27,770 bases of DNA, from NCBI GenBank assembly GCA_045651865.1, contig JAZRTC010000122.1:1-27770 (forward strand). The letters run 5' to 3'. Positions 7,692 to 15,267 of the stretch are shown piece after piece. Every line of letters begins with the position of its first letter. Position 1 is the stretch's first letter. This stretch comes from RGIG1959 sp045651865. Lineage in GTDB: Bacteria > Bacillota > Clostridia > Oscillospirales > Acutalibacteraceae. Made by a program: the position numbers and the translations under genes. A model generated the notes under the pieces. It did no database searches and had not been told where the DNA came from. It was given only the letters and a program-made list of their open reading frames with translations.

Positions 7692-8744
7692 TTGATTATT
7701 TTACCCGCGATTGATATTAAAGACCGTGAATGTGTCCGCCTTTTTAAAGGTGATTTCGGGACTGTTCACCGTGTGGCGGACAGCCCGCTTGAGACGGCAT
7801 TATCGTTCCGTAAGGCAGGTTCGGACTGGATTCATATGGTGGATCTGGATGGCGCCAAAGACGGCGAAAAACGCAATGCGGACATTTTTCTGCAGGTTGC
7901 CAAGGAGAGCGGACTGAAGGTGGAGCTCGGTGGCGGCATCCGCGATATGAGCACACTGGATTTTTATTTTCAAAACGGCATTTCGCGTTGTATTCTCGGC
8001 TCTGCGGCACTGAAAAACCCCGCTCTTGTGCAGGAAGCTGTCAAGGAATTCGGTCATCGCGTTGCTGTTGGCATTGATGCCCTTCACGGTATGGTTGCTA
8101 CGGAAGGCTGGTTGGATGTATCGGATGTTCCGTATCTGGAACTTGCTAAAAAGATGGAATCGATGGGTGTGCAGACCATTATCTTCACGGATATTTCCAA
8201 GGATGGCACTTTGTCGGGACCGAATCTTGAGCAATTATCCGCACTTCGTCAAACGGTATCCTGTCAGGTGATTGCATCGGGCGGTATCCATACGATTGAC
8301 GATATCGATGCTTGCAAAGATGCAAATCTTGACGGTGCCATCTGCGGTAAGTCGTTGTACAGCGGTACTTTGTCGTTGCAAGCGGCGATCGAACATGCGA
8401 CGACGCCGATCGACCGTCTGCCGCTTGAACACTATTTTGAAAAATCGGTATTGATCCCGACTGTGGTACAGGAAGCATCCACGGGTGAAGTGTTGATGCT
8501 TGCATTTATGAACCGCGTGTCCCTGCAACGCACTCTGGAAACAGGCACGACCTGGTTCTGGAGCCGTTCCCGCTCGGAATATTGGAATAAAGGCGCGACA
8601 AGCGGCCATTTCCAGAAGGTTGTTTCTATTGCGGGTGACTGTGATCGCGACACATTGCTTGTCAAGGTCGAGCAAACAGGTGCGGCGTGTCATACGGGCG
8701 CACATTCGTGTTTCTTCAGAAGTTTTGAGGAGGGCTTATTATGA
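7692..8744 (+). CDS. hisA/hisI: HisA-HisI fusion: ProFAR isomerase plus phosphoribosyl-AMP cyclohydrolase
   Basis: This 350-residue protein joins two histidine enzymes. Residues 1 to about 235 form a HisA TIM barrel: PAIDIKDRECVRLFKGDF, MVDLDGAKDG, LGGGIRDM, FTDISKDGTLSGPN and IASGGIHTIDDI. These signatures fit HisA and not its relative HisF. Residues from about 243 onward are HisI, with EVLMLAFMN, TWFWSRSRSEYWNKGATS, the metal-site DCDRDTLLVKVEQ and GAACHTGAHSCFFR. The usual fusion partner of HisI is HisE, which here is a separate gene, and the canonical neighbours hisH and hisF are missing. The only start that keeps the complete HisA strand 1 is TTG 7692, with AAAGG about 10 bases upstream. 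The 3' end overlaps hisE. Confidence 0.95.
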   Translation: MIILPAIDIKDRECVRLFKGDFGTVHRVADSPLETALSFRKAGSDWIHMVDLDGAKDGEKRNADIFLQVAKESGLKVELGGGIRDMSTLDFYFQNGISRCILGSAALKNPALVQEAVKEFGHRVAVGIDALHGMVATEGWLDVSDVPYLELAKKMESMGVQTIIFTDISKDGTLSGPNLEQLSALRQTVSCQVIASGGIHTIDDIDACKDANLDGAICGKSLYSGTLSLQAAIEHATTPIDRLPLEHYFEKSVLIPTVVQEASTGEVLMLAFMNRVSLQRTLETGTTWFWSRSRSEYWNKGATSGHFQKVVSIAGDCDRDTLLVKVEQTGAACHTGAHSCFFRSFEEGLL

Positions 8745-9064
8745 GCTGTTTGAAAGAGGTTTATCAGACAATTCTGGAACGCCGTGATCATCCGGTAGAA
8801 AAATCTTATACACATTATCTGTTTGAACAGGGACTCGATAAAGTTCTCAAAAAAGTCGGTGAGGAGAGTGCCGAAACGATTATTGCCGCCAAAAACGGCG
8901 ATAATGCCGAGACGATCGGCGAGATTGCCGATCTGGCGTATCATCTGCTGGTGATGATGGCGATGCAGGATATTACGCCTGAAGACATCGAAAATAAACT
9001 GTATGAACGCCATTCCAAAAGCGGCAATCTTAAAAATTTCCACACGGTTGACAAAAACACCTGA
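8741..9064 (+). CDS. hisE: Phosphoribosyl-ATP pyrophosphatase
   Basis: This 107-residue all-alpha MazG-like pyrophosphohydrolase removes pyrophosphate from phosphoribosyl-ATP, the second step of the pathway. The acidic metal-binding pattern is visible in KKVGEESAETIIAAKNGD followed by EIADLAYHLLVMM. The N-terminal helix ERRDHPVEKSYTHYL is typical. It starts inside the end of the HisA-HisI gene (ATGA type overlap) with GAGGAGGG upstream. The reaction precedes that of HisI. Confidence 0.95.
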   Translation: MSCLKEVYQTILERRDHPVEKSYTHYLFEQGLDKVLKKVGEESAETIIAAKNGDNAETIGEIADLAYHLLVMMAMQDITPEDIENKLYERHSKSGNLKNFHTVDKNT

Positions 9065-9074
9065 GGTGAAAGAT

Positions 9075-9788
9075 ATGAAATACGGAATTATCGGCGCAAT
9101 GGATTCGGAAGTTGCGCTTCTGACATCCAAAATGACCGAAGTGCAAACACAAACAACGGCAGGGCTGACCTTTTATGACGGAATGCTTTGCGGTCAGCAG
9201 GCCGTTGTTGTGAAGTGCGGTGTCGGCAAAGTGAATGCCGCCGCTTGTGCGCAGATGCTGATTGACCGTTATGCTGTGGAAGCGATCATCAATGTCGGCG
9301 TTGCGGGTGGCGTGTCCGAAAAACTTCAGGTTCTTGATGTTGTGGTCGGAACATTGCTTGTTCAGCATGATTTTGATTTGCGTCCGTTTGGTTATGTCAA
9401 AGGCTTTCTCGGAAGAGACTACGGCGATCAGATTGACAAACCGACTTATTTTGAAGCGGATAAAGCACTTATATCGCGTGCTGTTAAGGCGGCGTCCGCC
9501 GTTCTCGGCGATGAACACGCTTGTTATGAAGGCGTAATTGCATCGGGAGATGAGTTTGTTGCAAGCTCTGAGCGCCGTTTGGAAATCGCTTCCTCGTTTG
9601 GTGCTATGGCATCGGAAATGGAGGGCGCGTCGATTGCACAGGTTGCCTTCCAGAATAACATTCCGTTTTTGGTGCTTCGGATCATTTCCGATCTGGCGGA
9701 TGGCTCTGCTCCTGTTTCGTTTGAAACAGTGGTGCAGTTTGCAGCCGATAAAGCAGCCTTGATCATTATGGCTATGCTGCAAGAATGA
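9075..9788 (+). CDS. mtnN: 5'-methylthioadenosine/S-adenosylhomocysteine nucleosidase
   Basis: This 237-residue cytoplasmic enzyme splits adenine from methylthioadenosine, S-adenosylhomocysteine and 5'-deoxyadenosine, which recycles by-products of SAM use. The start MKYGIIGAMDSEV at 9075 has GAGGTGAAAG just upstream, overlapping the hisE stop; the longer reading from 9003 is rejected because it adds a non-homologous extension inside hisE. Landmarks are E12, VKCGVGKVNAA, INVGVAGG, E183 in SEMEGAS and D206 in ISDLADG, matching catalytic E12, E174 and D197 of the E. coli enzyme. It lies 10 bases after hisE with no terminator between, so it is probably the last gene of the his transcript. Confidence 0.96.
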   Translation: MKYGIIGAMDSEVALLTSKMTEVQTQTTAGLTFYDGMLCGQQAVVVKCGVGKVNAAACAQMLIDRYAVEAIINVGVAGGVSEKLQVLDVVVGTLLVQHDFDLRPFGYVKGFLGRDYGDQIDKPTYFEADKALISRAVKAASAVLGDEHACYEGVIASGDEFVASSERRLEIASSFGAMASEMEGASIAQVAFQNNIPFLVLRIISDLADGSAPVSFETVVQFAADKAALIIMAMLQE

Positions 9789-9794
9789 GCCGAC

Positions 9795-9823
9795 TTGCAT
9801 TTTTTTGCCTTTTGTGGTAAACT
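9795..9823 (+). promoter_or_regulatory. Sigma-A promoter of the lipoprotein gene
   Basis: TTGCAT (9795-9800) and TAAACT (9818-9823) are 17 bases apart, right after the mtnN stop. The leader is short and contains GAGGTG before ATG 9842. Confidence 0.6.
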
Positions 9824-9841
9824 CTTCTCAGAGGTGATCGT

Positions 9842-10351
9842 ATGCGAATTCGTATTCTTGTCAGTATTCTTTGTTTATCCTTGATTTTCAGCTTTTCGGC
9901 TTGCCGTCATACCCCTGATGAAACCGAGCAGACGACAACCACTGCTCCTACGACACAGACGACGGTTGCGGTGATTGAGGAGAAGCTGGAGGATATGCTG
10001 ACCGCTCAGGAGATCTCCGAAGCGGTTGGCGTGGAAATGGGCGCTCCCATGGTTTCGGGGCAGGGAACAATCCTCACAAGCATCGGCGTTGCTACGAAGA
10101 CGGTGCTTAATGTGGAGGTTTGCGAAAGACCGATTGATGCGTTTTACGGTATGTTGAAAGGATATCCGGATCTGCAAGCGTGTCCGAATCTCGGCGAAAC
10201 CGCATGGTTCAGCCCTGTACACAATCAATTGCTTGTGTATGGAAACGGATTTATGATTATGGTTGAGCTGACCGGCACAGACGATGAAGATCAGAATATC
10301 CAGCGTCTGCGTTGCCGCCAGATCGCCGCATTGTTGCTGGAACATTTATAA
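9842..10351 (+). CDS. Small predicted lipoprotein of unknown function
   Basis: This 169-residue protein has a lipoprotein signal peptide: a basic MRIR start, a hydrophobic stretch (about residues 5-18) and a lipobox ending in FSAC, so cysteine about 21 should carry lipid and anchor it to the outer face of the membrane. A threonine-rich linker (TTTTAPTTQTT) leads to a compact domain of about 130 residues that starts with EKLEDMLTAQEISEAVGVEMG. This vaguely recalls actinobacterial DUF3558-type lipoprotein domains, but I do not recognise a family. GAGGTG at good spacing supports the start. It has its own promoter and terminator and stands alone. The domain has at least three cysteines besides the lipobox. 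Confidence 0.8.
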   Translation: MRIRILVSILCLSLIFSFSACRHTPDETEQTTTTAPTTQTTVAVIEEKLEDMLTAQEISEAVGVEMGAPMVSGQGTILTSIGVATKTVLNVEVCERPIDAFYGMLKGYPDLQACPNLGETAWFSPVHNQLLVYGNGFMIMVELTGTDDEDQNIQRLRCRQIAALLLEHL

Positions 10352-10354
10352 AAT

Positions 10355-10389
10355 ACAGGACTGTCAGTGAATGACAGTCCTGTTTTTTT
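10355..10389 (+). terminator. Rho-independent terminator after the lipoprotein gene
   Basis: A perfect 12-bp stem, ACAGGACTGTCA (10355-10366) with TGACAGTCCTGT (10372-10383), has a GTGAA loop and is followed by a run of T. It begins four bases after the lipoprotein stop. The end of the convergent flippase gene reaches into it, so the hairpin is partly coding on the minus strand. Confidence 0.92.
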
Positions 10390-11911
10390 GTGTATGAACA
10401 GTAATGAAATCGTTTTTTTCTACACATTTCAGAAACGGCATCAGTACAATATACAGCGAAGATATGATCACGATGGATGTGACGCAATACAGAACGGGGT
10501 CATCGGGGGTCAATCCGGAGAATTTTGTCAGCAAAAGAGGTACACCGCAGGAGACAGCCAAACCAATCAACGGTCGTACAAACCATTTCCCGATTGGGAT
10601 GTGCAGATCGGTTACTTTGCGCAAGCGTGCGGTGTTCATAATACAAGTCAGCAGATTGCTGAACACCATAACGCCGTAAAACCCGTCTATACCGTATCGA
10701 GGCACAAACAGCAGGATCAACACAATGCGTGATGCAGAATCCACCACGCTGTACAGCAACGAATGCGTTTGCTGATCGAGTCCTTTGAGAATCCCGACAA
10801 CAACGCTTTCCAGATACATAATGGGTGCAAGCGGTGCCAGCATCAACAGCATCCGACCGACCTCTTTGTCGTGATAGACGAGCTCGGCGAGCGGATAGGC
10901 AAGCACGAGAAATATGCCGCTGATCAGATAGGAGGAAAGCAGTGTCAGGTGGATGGCCCTGTCTACGGTTCGACGAAGATGCTTGGTGTGGCATAAGGCT
11001 TTCGCTTCCGATATTTCAGGGATCAGCAGAGAGGTGAAAGCTGTCAGAAATGAGGAAGGAAAGAAAATCAATGGCAACGCCATCCCTTTCAACATACCGA
11101 ATTGCGCCAGTGCCGTTTCTCTGGATGCAGTGAAGCGATACAAGGTGTCCGGAACAAGGATGTTTTCGGCGGTGCGCAGTCCGCTGCTCAGATAGCGTCC
11201 TCCGGTAATCGGCAGCGCAATGTGCAGGATTTGTTGTATGGGATGTTTGCAAGGTTCTCTGTTGTTGCTTTTTAAAAGGCGTCGGTCGATTATATAGCAT
11301 ATCGTCATAAACAGACAGGATGTCGCTTCTGCTACGGTGTCACCGAGCAGAACCGTAAAGCAGGCACCTTCTACGGTGAAGACATGGCGAAGCTCCAATA
11401 TCACTAGAATGGAAACGATCCGCACCAATTGTTCCAGGATCTGCGCAACAGACGAGCTTGTGACCTTTCGCCTTGCAAAAAAATACCCTTTGATGCAGGA
11501 GGAGGCTCCCATAAACGGCAAACTGATCGTGAGAATACGCAAAGACGAGATTGCACGGGAATCGTGCAAAAACCGTACAGCAATGACATCTGCACCGCCA
11601 TAGATCAGGATTCCCGAGACGATGCCGATGGCGATACTGAGCAAAACGGATATATATAAAATCCGCCTTGCTGAATAGTGTCGTTCATATGCCAGTTCAT
11701 CGGTACAAAGCCGTGTAACGGCCGTTGTCAGTCCGGAGCTTGCAAACGAAGCCGCAAGCACATATACCGATACGATCAACTGATACAATCCCATTCCTTC
11801 TGCGCCGATCCGATTGCTGACATAGATACGGAACAGTATGCCGATACTGCGAAGAAGAAGTGAGGTGACGGTCAGGATCGCGGCGTTTCGGAAAAACAAT
11901 CGTTTTTGCAC
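10364..11911 (-). CDS. SpoVB/MurJ-like polysaccharide flippase (MOP superfamily)
   Basis: This integral membrane protein of about 515 residues resembles SpoVB/YtgP-type members of the MOP superfamily, which flip lipid-linked glycan precursors such as lipid II. Many hydrophobic segments are seen, with the family-like opening RNAAILTVTSLLLRSIGILFRIYVSNRIG and the internal ASSCIKGYFFARRK. The start chosen is GTG 11911, with AGAAGGTGA upstream and 4 bases from the preceding stop; the longer reading from 11965 would overlap the upstream gene and has no ribosome site. It follows the SleC-like genes on the same strand. SpoVB is required for spore cortex synthesis in Bacillus, so the neighbourhood fits a spore-envelope role, but a capsule or teichoic precursor role is possible. 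Confidence 0.85.
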   Translation of the reverse strand: MQKRLFFRNAAILTVTSLLLRSIGILFRIYVSNRIGAEGMGLYQLIVSVYVLAASFASSGLTTAVTRLCTDELAYERHYSARRILYISVLLSIAIGIVSGILIYGGADVIAVRFLHDSRAISSLRILTISLPFMGASSCIKGYFFARRKVTSSSVAQILEQLVRIVSILVILELRHVFTVEGACFTVLLGDTVAEATSCLFMTICYIIDRRLLKSNNREPCKHPIQQILHIALPITGGRYLSSGLRTAENILVPDTLYRFTASRETALAQFGMLKGMALPLIFFPSSFLTAFTSLLIPEISEAKALCHTKHLRRTVDRAIHLTLLSSYLISGIFLVLAYPLAELVYHDKEVGRMLLMLAPLAPIMYLESVVVGILKGLDQQTHSLLYSVVDSASRIVLILLFVPRYGIDGFYGVMVFSNLLTCIMNTARLRKVTDLHIPIGKWFVRPLIGLAVSCGVPLLLTKFSGLTPDDPVLYCVTSIVIISSLYIVLMPFLKCVEKNDFITVHTQKNRTVIH

Positions 11912-11915
11912 ATCG

Positions 11916-12419
11916 TCACCTTCTTGTGGTATCGAATCGGTTATTGAACAAAACCGAAAGCACATTCCAAGTTTCCAGATTCACCTTACCGTCATCTTCC
12001 AAACGGTGAAGTTTTTGAATGTTTTGAATTTCTTTCACAGTTGCCGCGTCGTATGTGCCGCTTGCATCAACAGCTTTAATGTTGTTGTAATAGCGAGATA
12101 ACTCTTGCAGAATCAATTGAATTAAGCCGACAGTGACATTGGTTTCATCAGGTTCAAGCACATATTCGGGATGCGGAAACACATAGAGCGCAGACGGGGG
12201 AGGCGTTCGGCGCTCGTTGGCGCTGTCGCGAAGCTCCTCCCAGGTGGCGTTATCCACTTCTCCCGTGGGATTCAGTCCGTATAAAGTCTGAAAAATACGA
12301 ACGGCATCTGCCGTCTGATGGCCGTAAACACCGTCTACGGCGACGGGGATTAAACGAGGATCGTAAAATGATAACAAACGCAACGCTTCTTGTATTTCTT
12401 TTACGACTTGTGTATCCAT
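11916..12419 (-). CDS. Peptidoglycan-binding protein with two PG_binding_1-like repeats (SleC-like, third ORF)
   Basis: This 167-residue soluble protein consists of two peptidoglycan-binding domain 1 type repeats. The first spans about residues 3-65 with DGVYGHQTADAVRIFQTLYG and GEVDNATWEELRD; the second spans about 80-162 with DASGTYDAATVKEIQN and GKVNLETWNVL. These repeats bind cell-wall glycan. The ATG directly follows the TGA of the upstream ORF in the same reading frame, with AGGAGGTGAGC overlapping the end of that ORF, so it can be translated separately by reinitiation. The repeats continue those in the upstream protein, which suggests one ancestral polypeptide. There is no signal peptide, as expected if it is made in the mother cell or forespore for spore assembly. 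Confidence 0.85.
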   Translation of the reverse strand: MDTQVVKEIQEALRLLSFYDPRLIPVAVDGVYGHQTADAVRIFQTLYGLNPTGEVDNATWEELRDSANERRTPPPSALYVFPHPEYVLEPDETNVTVGLIQLILQELSRYYNNIKAVDASGTYDAATVKEIQNIQKLHRLEDDGKVNLETWNVLSVLFNNRFDTTRR

Positions 12420-13823
12420 TCAGCTCACCTCCTGAGTGATCGTTTCGCCCGGATTTTGTCCTGCCTGACGATTGCTACCGAGAGACAGGTCGCTGTACAG
12501 CGAGGTGATCGCCTCCCATGTAAACGGATCCACAGCACCCGTAACGGTCAACCCGAACAGTTGCTGAAATTCTGATACAGCGGTTTCGGTTTGCGGTCCG
12601 AAATATCCTGTAACAGGCAGAGCGGGGATAGAGGTGTAGGTTTCGCCAACGGTGTTGAGATAGGTCTGCAGTGCACTGACATACTCTCCGCGGCTGCCGA
12701 TGCGCAATTGCAGTCCGGGATAGCGCAATGTTCCGCCTTCCAGTGTCGGAGCATTCTGTACGATGCCGCGGTAGGCGCGGTACAGATCCCTCCAGGTTTG
12801 AAAATCGATATTACCTGTCTGCGGCAATCCGTAGGTTTGTTGAAACCCACGCACACTTTGTGCAGTGTTTTCTGTATATTCACCGGTGACAGAAGCTTCG
12901 GGAACGGTGTTGTAAAAAGCACTGACAACAGCCAGATAATACTGTACCAACCACACAAAGTCGCCGCGGTCGCCGACGGATAACTCGCGAACATATAGTT
13001 GCGGAAGCTCATCTGCCCGTAAACCTTCGGAATCCAGTTCAGATAATCGTTTGACAGCGTTGTAGATCATAAAAATTTTATACCAGGTAGCTTTACCGAT
13101 CACACCGTCTTCTTCTAAATTGAAAATCCGTTGAAAGGCACGCACGGCTTCTTCGGTACTTTCGCCAAAACTACCGTTGACAACGGGAATTTTGGGGATA
13201 GCGGGATAGTTACGGGAGATGCGGTTAAGCTGAATTTGTTTTTCTTCCACTTCTTGCGAACTGTCCCCGAGTTGCAGTGCAATTCCCGGGTATGAGTCGG
13301 GGATATCGGCAACAGCGGCATTTTCTACCAGCTGCAGATCATCTCCGTAAAAGCTTTGCAGGATTTCAAAAGCTGTTAGCCCTTGTTCGGCGAGCGTTAC
13401 CGTACCCCATTGGGATAAGCCATCGCAAGTCGTTTGTACGCCGTCACAAAATTGTGCGAATAACGGCTCGATTGAATCGGGACGGCGCAGATAATCGTTG
13501 AAAATCTCATCCACAATACGGTTGATATTATCAAATGTATCCCGACCGTCTACAAATGCCTGATCGAATGCGGTGGTGTTGGTGATGTCAAAATCATATC
13601 CGCGGGATGGATAGTACTCGGTAAAAACGCGGTTCAATGCAAAGGAAATTTGCGCCAGAATATTGGCACGGATGGCTTCTTCTGGCCATGTAGGATAAAT
13701 CTCGCTGGAGGCTACATTTTTAATGTAATCGGGGAAATTGACCGTTACATTATCAGCGTCGGAATCCGGTGCGCCGAGGTGTACGGTTATCGTGGCGGGA
13801 ATCACAGGGAAAGATTCAGGCAT
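12420..13823 (-). CDS. SleC-like protein: SpoIID-like domain plus three peptidoglycan-binding repeats
   Basis: This protein of about 467 residues has an N-terminal segment (about 30-135: FPDYIKNVASSEIYPTWPEE, YDFDITNTTAFDQAFVDGR, IVDEIFNDYL) that closely resembles the SpoIID/LytB-like region of clostridial SleC, the spore cortex-lytic transglycosylase. Three PG_binding_1-like repeats follow at about 178-263, 273-355 and 367-450 (each with a G-x-x-G/T-x-x-A/S-V-x-x-F-Q core). The start is ATG 13823, which has AGGAGG about 11 bases upstream; the GTG at 13835 overlaps that same AGGAGG and is unlikely. No secretion signal is seen. It is the middle of three in-frame ORFs. SleC acts on cortex peptidoglycan during germination; whether this version hydrolyses or only binds is not determined by the sequence. 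Confidence 0.85.
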   Translation of the reverse strand: MPESFPVIPATITVHLGAPDSDADNVTVNFPDYIKNVASSEIYPTWPEEAIRANILAQISFALNRVFTEYYPSRGYDFDITNTTAFDQAFVDGRDTFDNINRIVDEIFNDYLRRPDSIEPLFAQFCDGVQTTCDGLSQWGTVTLAEQGLTAFEILQSFYGDDLQLVENAAVADIPDSYPGIALQLGDSSQEVEEKQIQLNRISRNYPAIPKIPVVNGSFGESTEEAVRAFQRIFNLEEDGVIGKATWYKIFMIYNAVKRLSELDSEGLRADELPQLYVRELSVGDRGDFVWLVQYYLAVVSAFYNTVPEASVTGEYTENTAQSVRGFQQTYGLPQTGNIDFQTWRDLYRAYRGIVQNAPTLEGGTLRYPGLQLRIGSRGEYVSALQTYLNTVGETYTSIPALPVTGYFGPQTETAVSEFQQLFGLTVTGAVDPFTWEAITSLYSDLSLGSNRQAGQNPGETITQEVS

Positions 13824-13838
13824 TGTCGGTTGCACCTC

Positions 13839-14408
13839 CTATAATGCGGGGGCGTTTTGCGGATAAGATAATACCGCATCGCTGTCACCGTTTTCGGGTA
13901 GCGGGATCATACTGACATTTTGTACAGCGGTTACTCCGCCGTAAACAGGCAGATCGATAAATCGCTTCGGGAAATACCCGTTTGCCGTTACATCTACGGT
14001 ATAGACAGCATACGGTTCGGGATGGTTGGGTTCCAGCGACAAACGACGGTCTTTTGTCGGAAGATCCAGAAACGGTGTCAAGCCGTTATCGTCGGCAATT
14101 ACGGTGCGGATCAGTTCGGGTTGCCCGTCGGTTTGTCTTGTAACGGTTATGACAGCTCCGGGGATGGGGATTGCCTGATTTTCGGTACTGACACGCACCT
14201 GCAAACGGCCTGTGTCGATCAATCCGTCGTTGTCGTTTTCGGATGATGTTGTTACTTCTTCTGCGGGATCTGCAGGCTCATCTTGTGATACAGATGAAGC
14301 TGGGACAGGCGTATCCTGTTGTGCGGGGATTGCTACCGACGCATATTGTGCCATCATTTCGCGGTTGTACTGTTCTATCAAGGCTTGAAGATCCTCTTGG
14401 TCGCGCAT
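13839..14408 (-). CDS. Carboxypeptidase-regulatory-like domain protein (SleC propeptide-like, first ORF)
   Basis: This 189-residue protein has a helical N-terminus (RDQEDLQALIEQYNREMM), an Ala/Pro/Ser/Glu-rich linker, and from about residue 70 a beta-sandwich of the carboxypeptidase-regulatory-like kind: GRLQVRVSTENQAIPIPGAV, then VIADDNGLTPFLDLP, PYAVYTVDVTANGYFP and AVQNVSMIPLPE. The same type of domain, with the GYFP- and VQNV-like landmarks, forms the N-terminal part of clostridial SleC as I recall that family. It is the first gene of a minus-strand set and ends with TAG directly in frame with the SpoIID-like ORF. The start has only a moderate AAGGGTGTG about a dozen bases upstream. No signal peptide is present. 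Confidence 0.78.
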   Translation of the reverse strand: MRDQEDLQALIEQYNREMMAQYASVAIPAQQDTPVPASSVSQDEPADPAEEVTTSSENDNDGLIDTGRLQVRVSTENQAIPIPGAVITVTRQTDGQPELIRTVIADDNGLTPFLDLPTKDRRLSLEPNHPEPYAVYTVDVTANGYFPKRFIDLPVYGGVTAVQNVSMIPLPENGDSDAVLSYPQNAPAL

Positions 14409-14463
14409 ATTGTTGTCACACCCTTCATGTTTTGCTCTATCTATATGCGGGAGTAAATAAAAA

Positions 14464-14491
14464 AAGACACATCCGATACAGGATGTGTCTT
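14464..14491 (-). terminator. Rho-independent terminator after ung
   Basis: AAGACACATCC (14464-14474) pairs perfectly with GGATGTGTCTT (14481-14491) around a six-base loop. On the minus strand it is followed by a T-rich tract, and it lies just after the ung stop. It separates ung from the SleC-like set, whose own promoter must lie within about 55 bases (14409-14463), where I see no clear sigma-A sequence. Confidence 0.88.
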
Positions 14492-14495
14492 AGGA

Positions 14496-15161
14496 TCATA
14501 ACTGCCAGTTAATCGGGTCCATACCGTTTTGTTGCAGGAATGTGTTGGTCTTGGAAAAATGACGGCAACCAAACCATCCGCGGTGAGCGGATAACGGACT
14601 GGGATGTACTGTTTTCAGAACCAGATGATTCGGGTTGGTAATAAGGGATGCTTTTGCACCTGCGTTTGCACCCCAAAGCAGAAATACCATCGGTTGAGAG
14701 CGTTTATTTAAAAGTGAGATTACACGGTCTGTGAAGATTTCCCAGCCTTTGTTGCGGTGGCTGTTTGGGAGAGCTTCCTGTACGGTCAGGACAGTGTTGA
14801 GCAAAAGCACGCCTTGTTTTGTCCATGCTGTCAGATCACCGTGAGAGGGGAGTGTGATGCCGACATCCGTTTGCTGTTCTTTAAAAATATTCACAAGCGA
14901 GGGTGGCGGCTGAACACCTTTTTGCACCGAGAAGCAAAGGCCGTGCGCCTGTCCTGCGCCGTGATAGGGATCCTGCCCCAGAATGACGGCTTTTATGTCG
15001 CTGTATGAGGTGGATTGAAGTGCGTTAAAAATGTGATACATATCCGGATAGATCCGTTTTGTACTGTATTCATGCTTTAAAAATTCACGCAGTTGTATAT
15101 AATATTCTTTTTCAAATTCATCTTTCAGTAAAGTATCCCACTCGTTGCCGAAATGTACCAT
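14496..15161 (-). CDS. ung: Uracil-DNA glycosylase, family 1
   Basis: This 221-residue DNA repair enzyme removes uracil from DNA as the first step of base excision repair. The water-activating motif GQDPYHG places the catalytic aspartate at residue 64, as in E. coli Ung. AHGLCFSV, LLNTVLTVQ, FLLWGANA and the minor-groove loop HPSPLSAHRGWFG are all present. The start ATG 15161 is supported by AAAGGAGTG about 8 bases upstream; a longer reading from 15245 would run through the promoter. It is a single-gene unit with its own promoter and terminator, divergent from the yfbR-like gene. Confidence 0.97.
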   Translation of the reverse strand: MVHFGNEWDTLLKDEFEKEYYIQLREFLKHEYSTKRIYPDMYHIFNALQSTSYSDIKAVILGQDPYHGAGQAHGLCFSVQKGVQPPPSLVNIFKEQQTDVGITLPSHGDLTAWTKQGVLLLNTVLTVQEALPNSHRNKGWEIFTDRVISLLNKRSQPMVFLLWGANAGAKASLITNPNHLVLKTVHPSPLSAHRGWFGCRHFSKTNTFLQQNGMDPINWQL

Positions 15162-15182
15162 TGCGATCACTCCTTTTGGAAA

Positions 15183-15211
15183 AGTATACCACAGGTTTTC
15201 GTGCTTTACAA
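15183..15211 (-). promoter_or_regulatory. Sigma-A promoter of ung, overlapping a divergent promoter
   Basis: On the minus strand TTGTAA (15206-15211) and TATACT (15183-15188) are 17 bases apart. The -35 box overlaps the -35 box of the plus-strand promoter at 15205-15210, so polymerase should not occupy both at once. Confidence 0.65.
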
Positions 15212-15233
15212 GAGTGAAACCGTGTGATATAAT
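15205..15233 (+). promoter_or_regulatory. Sigma-A promoter of the YfbR-like nucleotidase gene
   Basis: TTTACA (15205-15210) and a perfect TATAAT (15228-15233) are 17 bases apart, with the gene start at 15268. The -35 overlaps that of the ung promoter on the other strand. Confidence 0.75.
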
Positions 15234-15267
15234 ATGTATCATCAAATTTAAAGGAATGACACATCGT

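Noticed and set aside
12417..12422. TGA read as selenocysteine or tryptophan in the SleC-like region
   Set aside because: TGA ends many other genes here, Trp is encoded by TGG, and a strong Shine-Dalgarno plus ATG immediately follows the stop.
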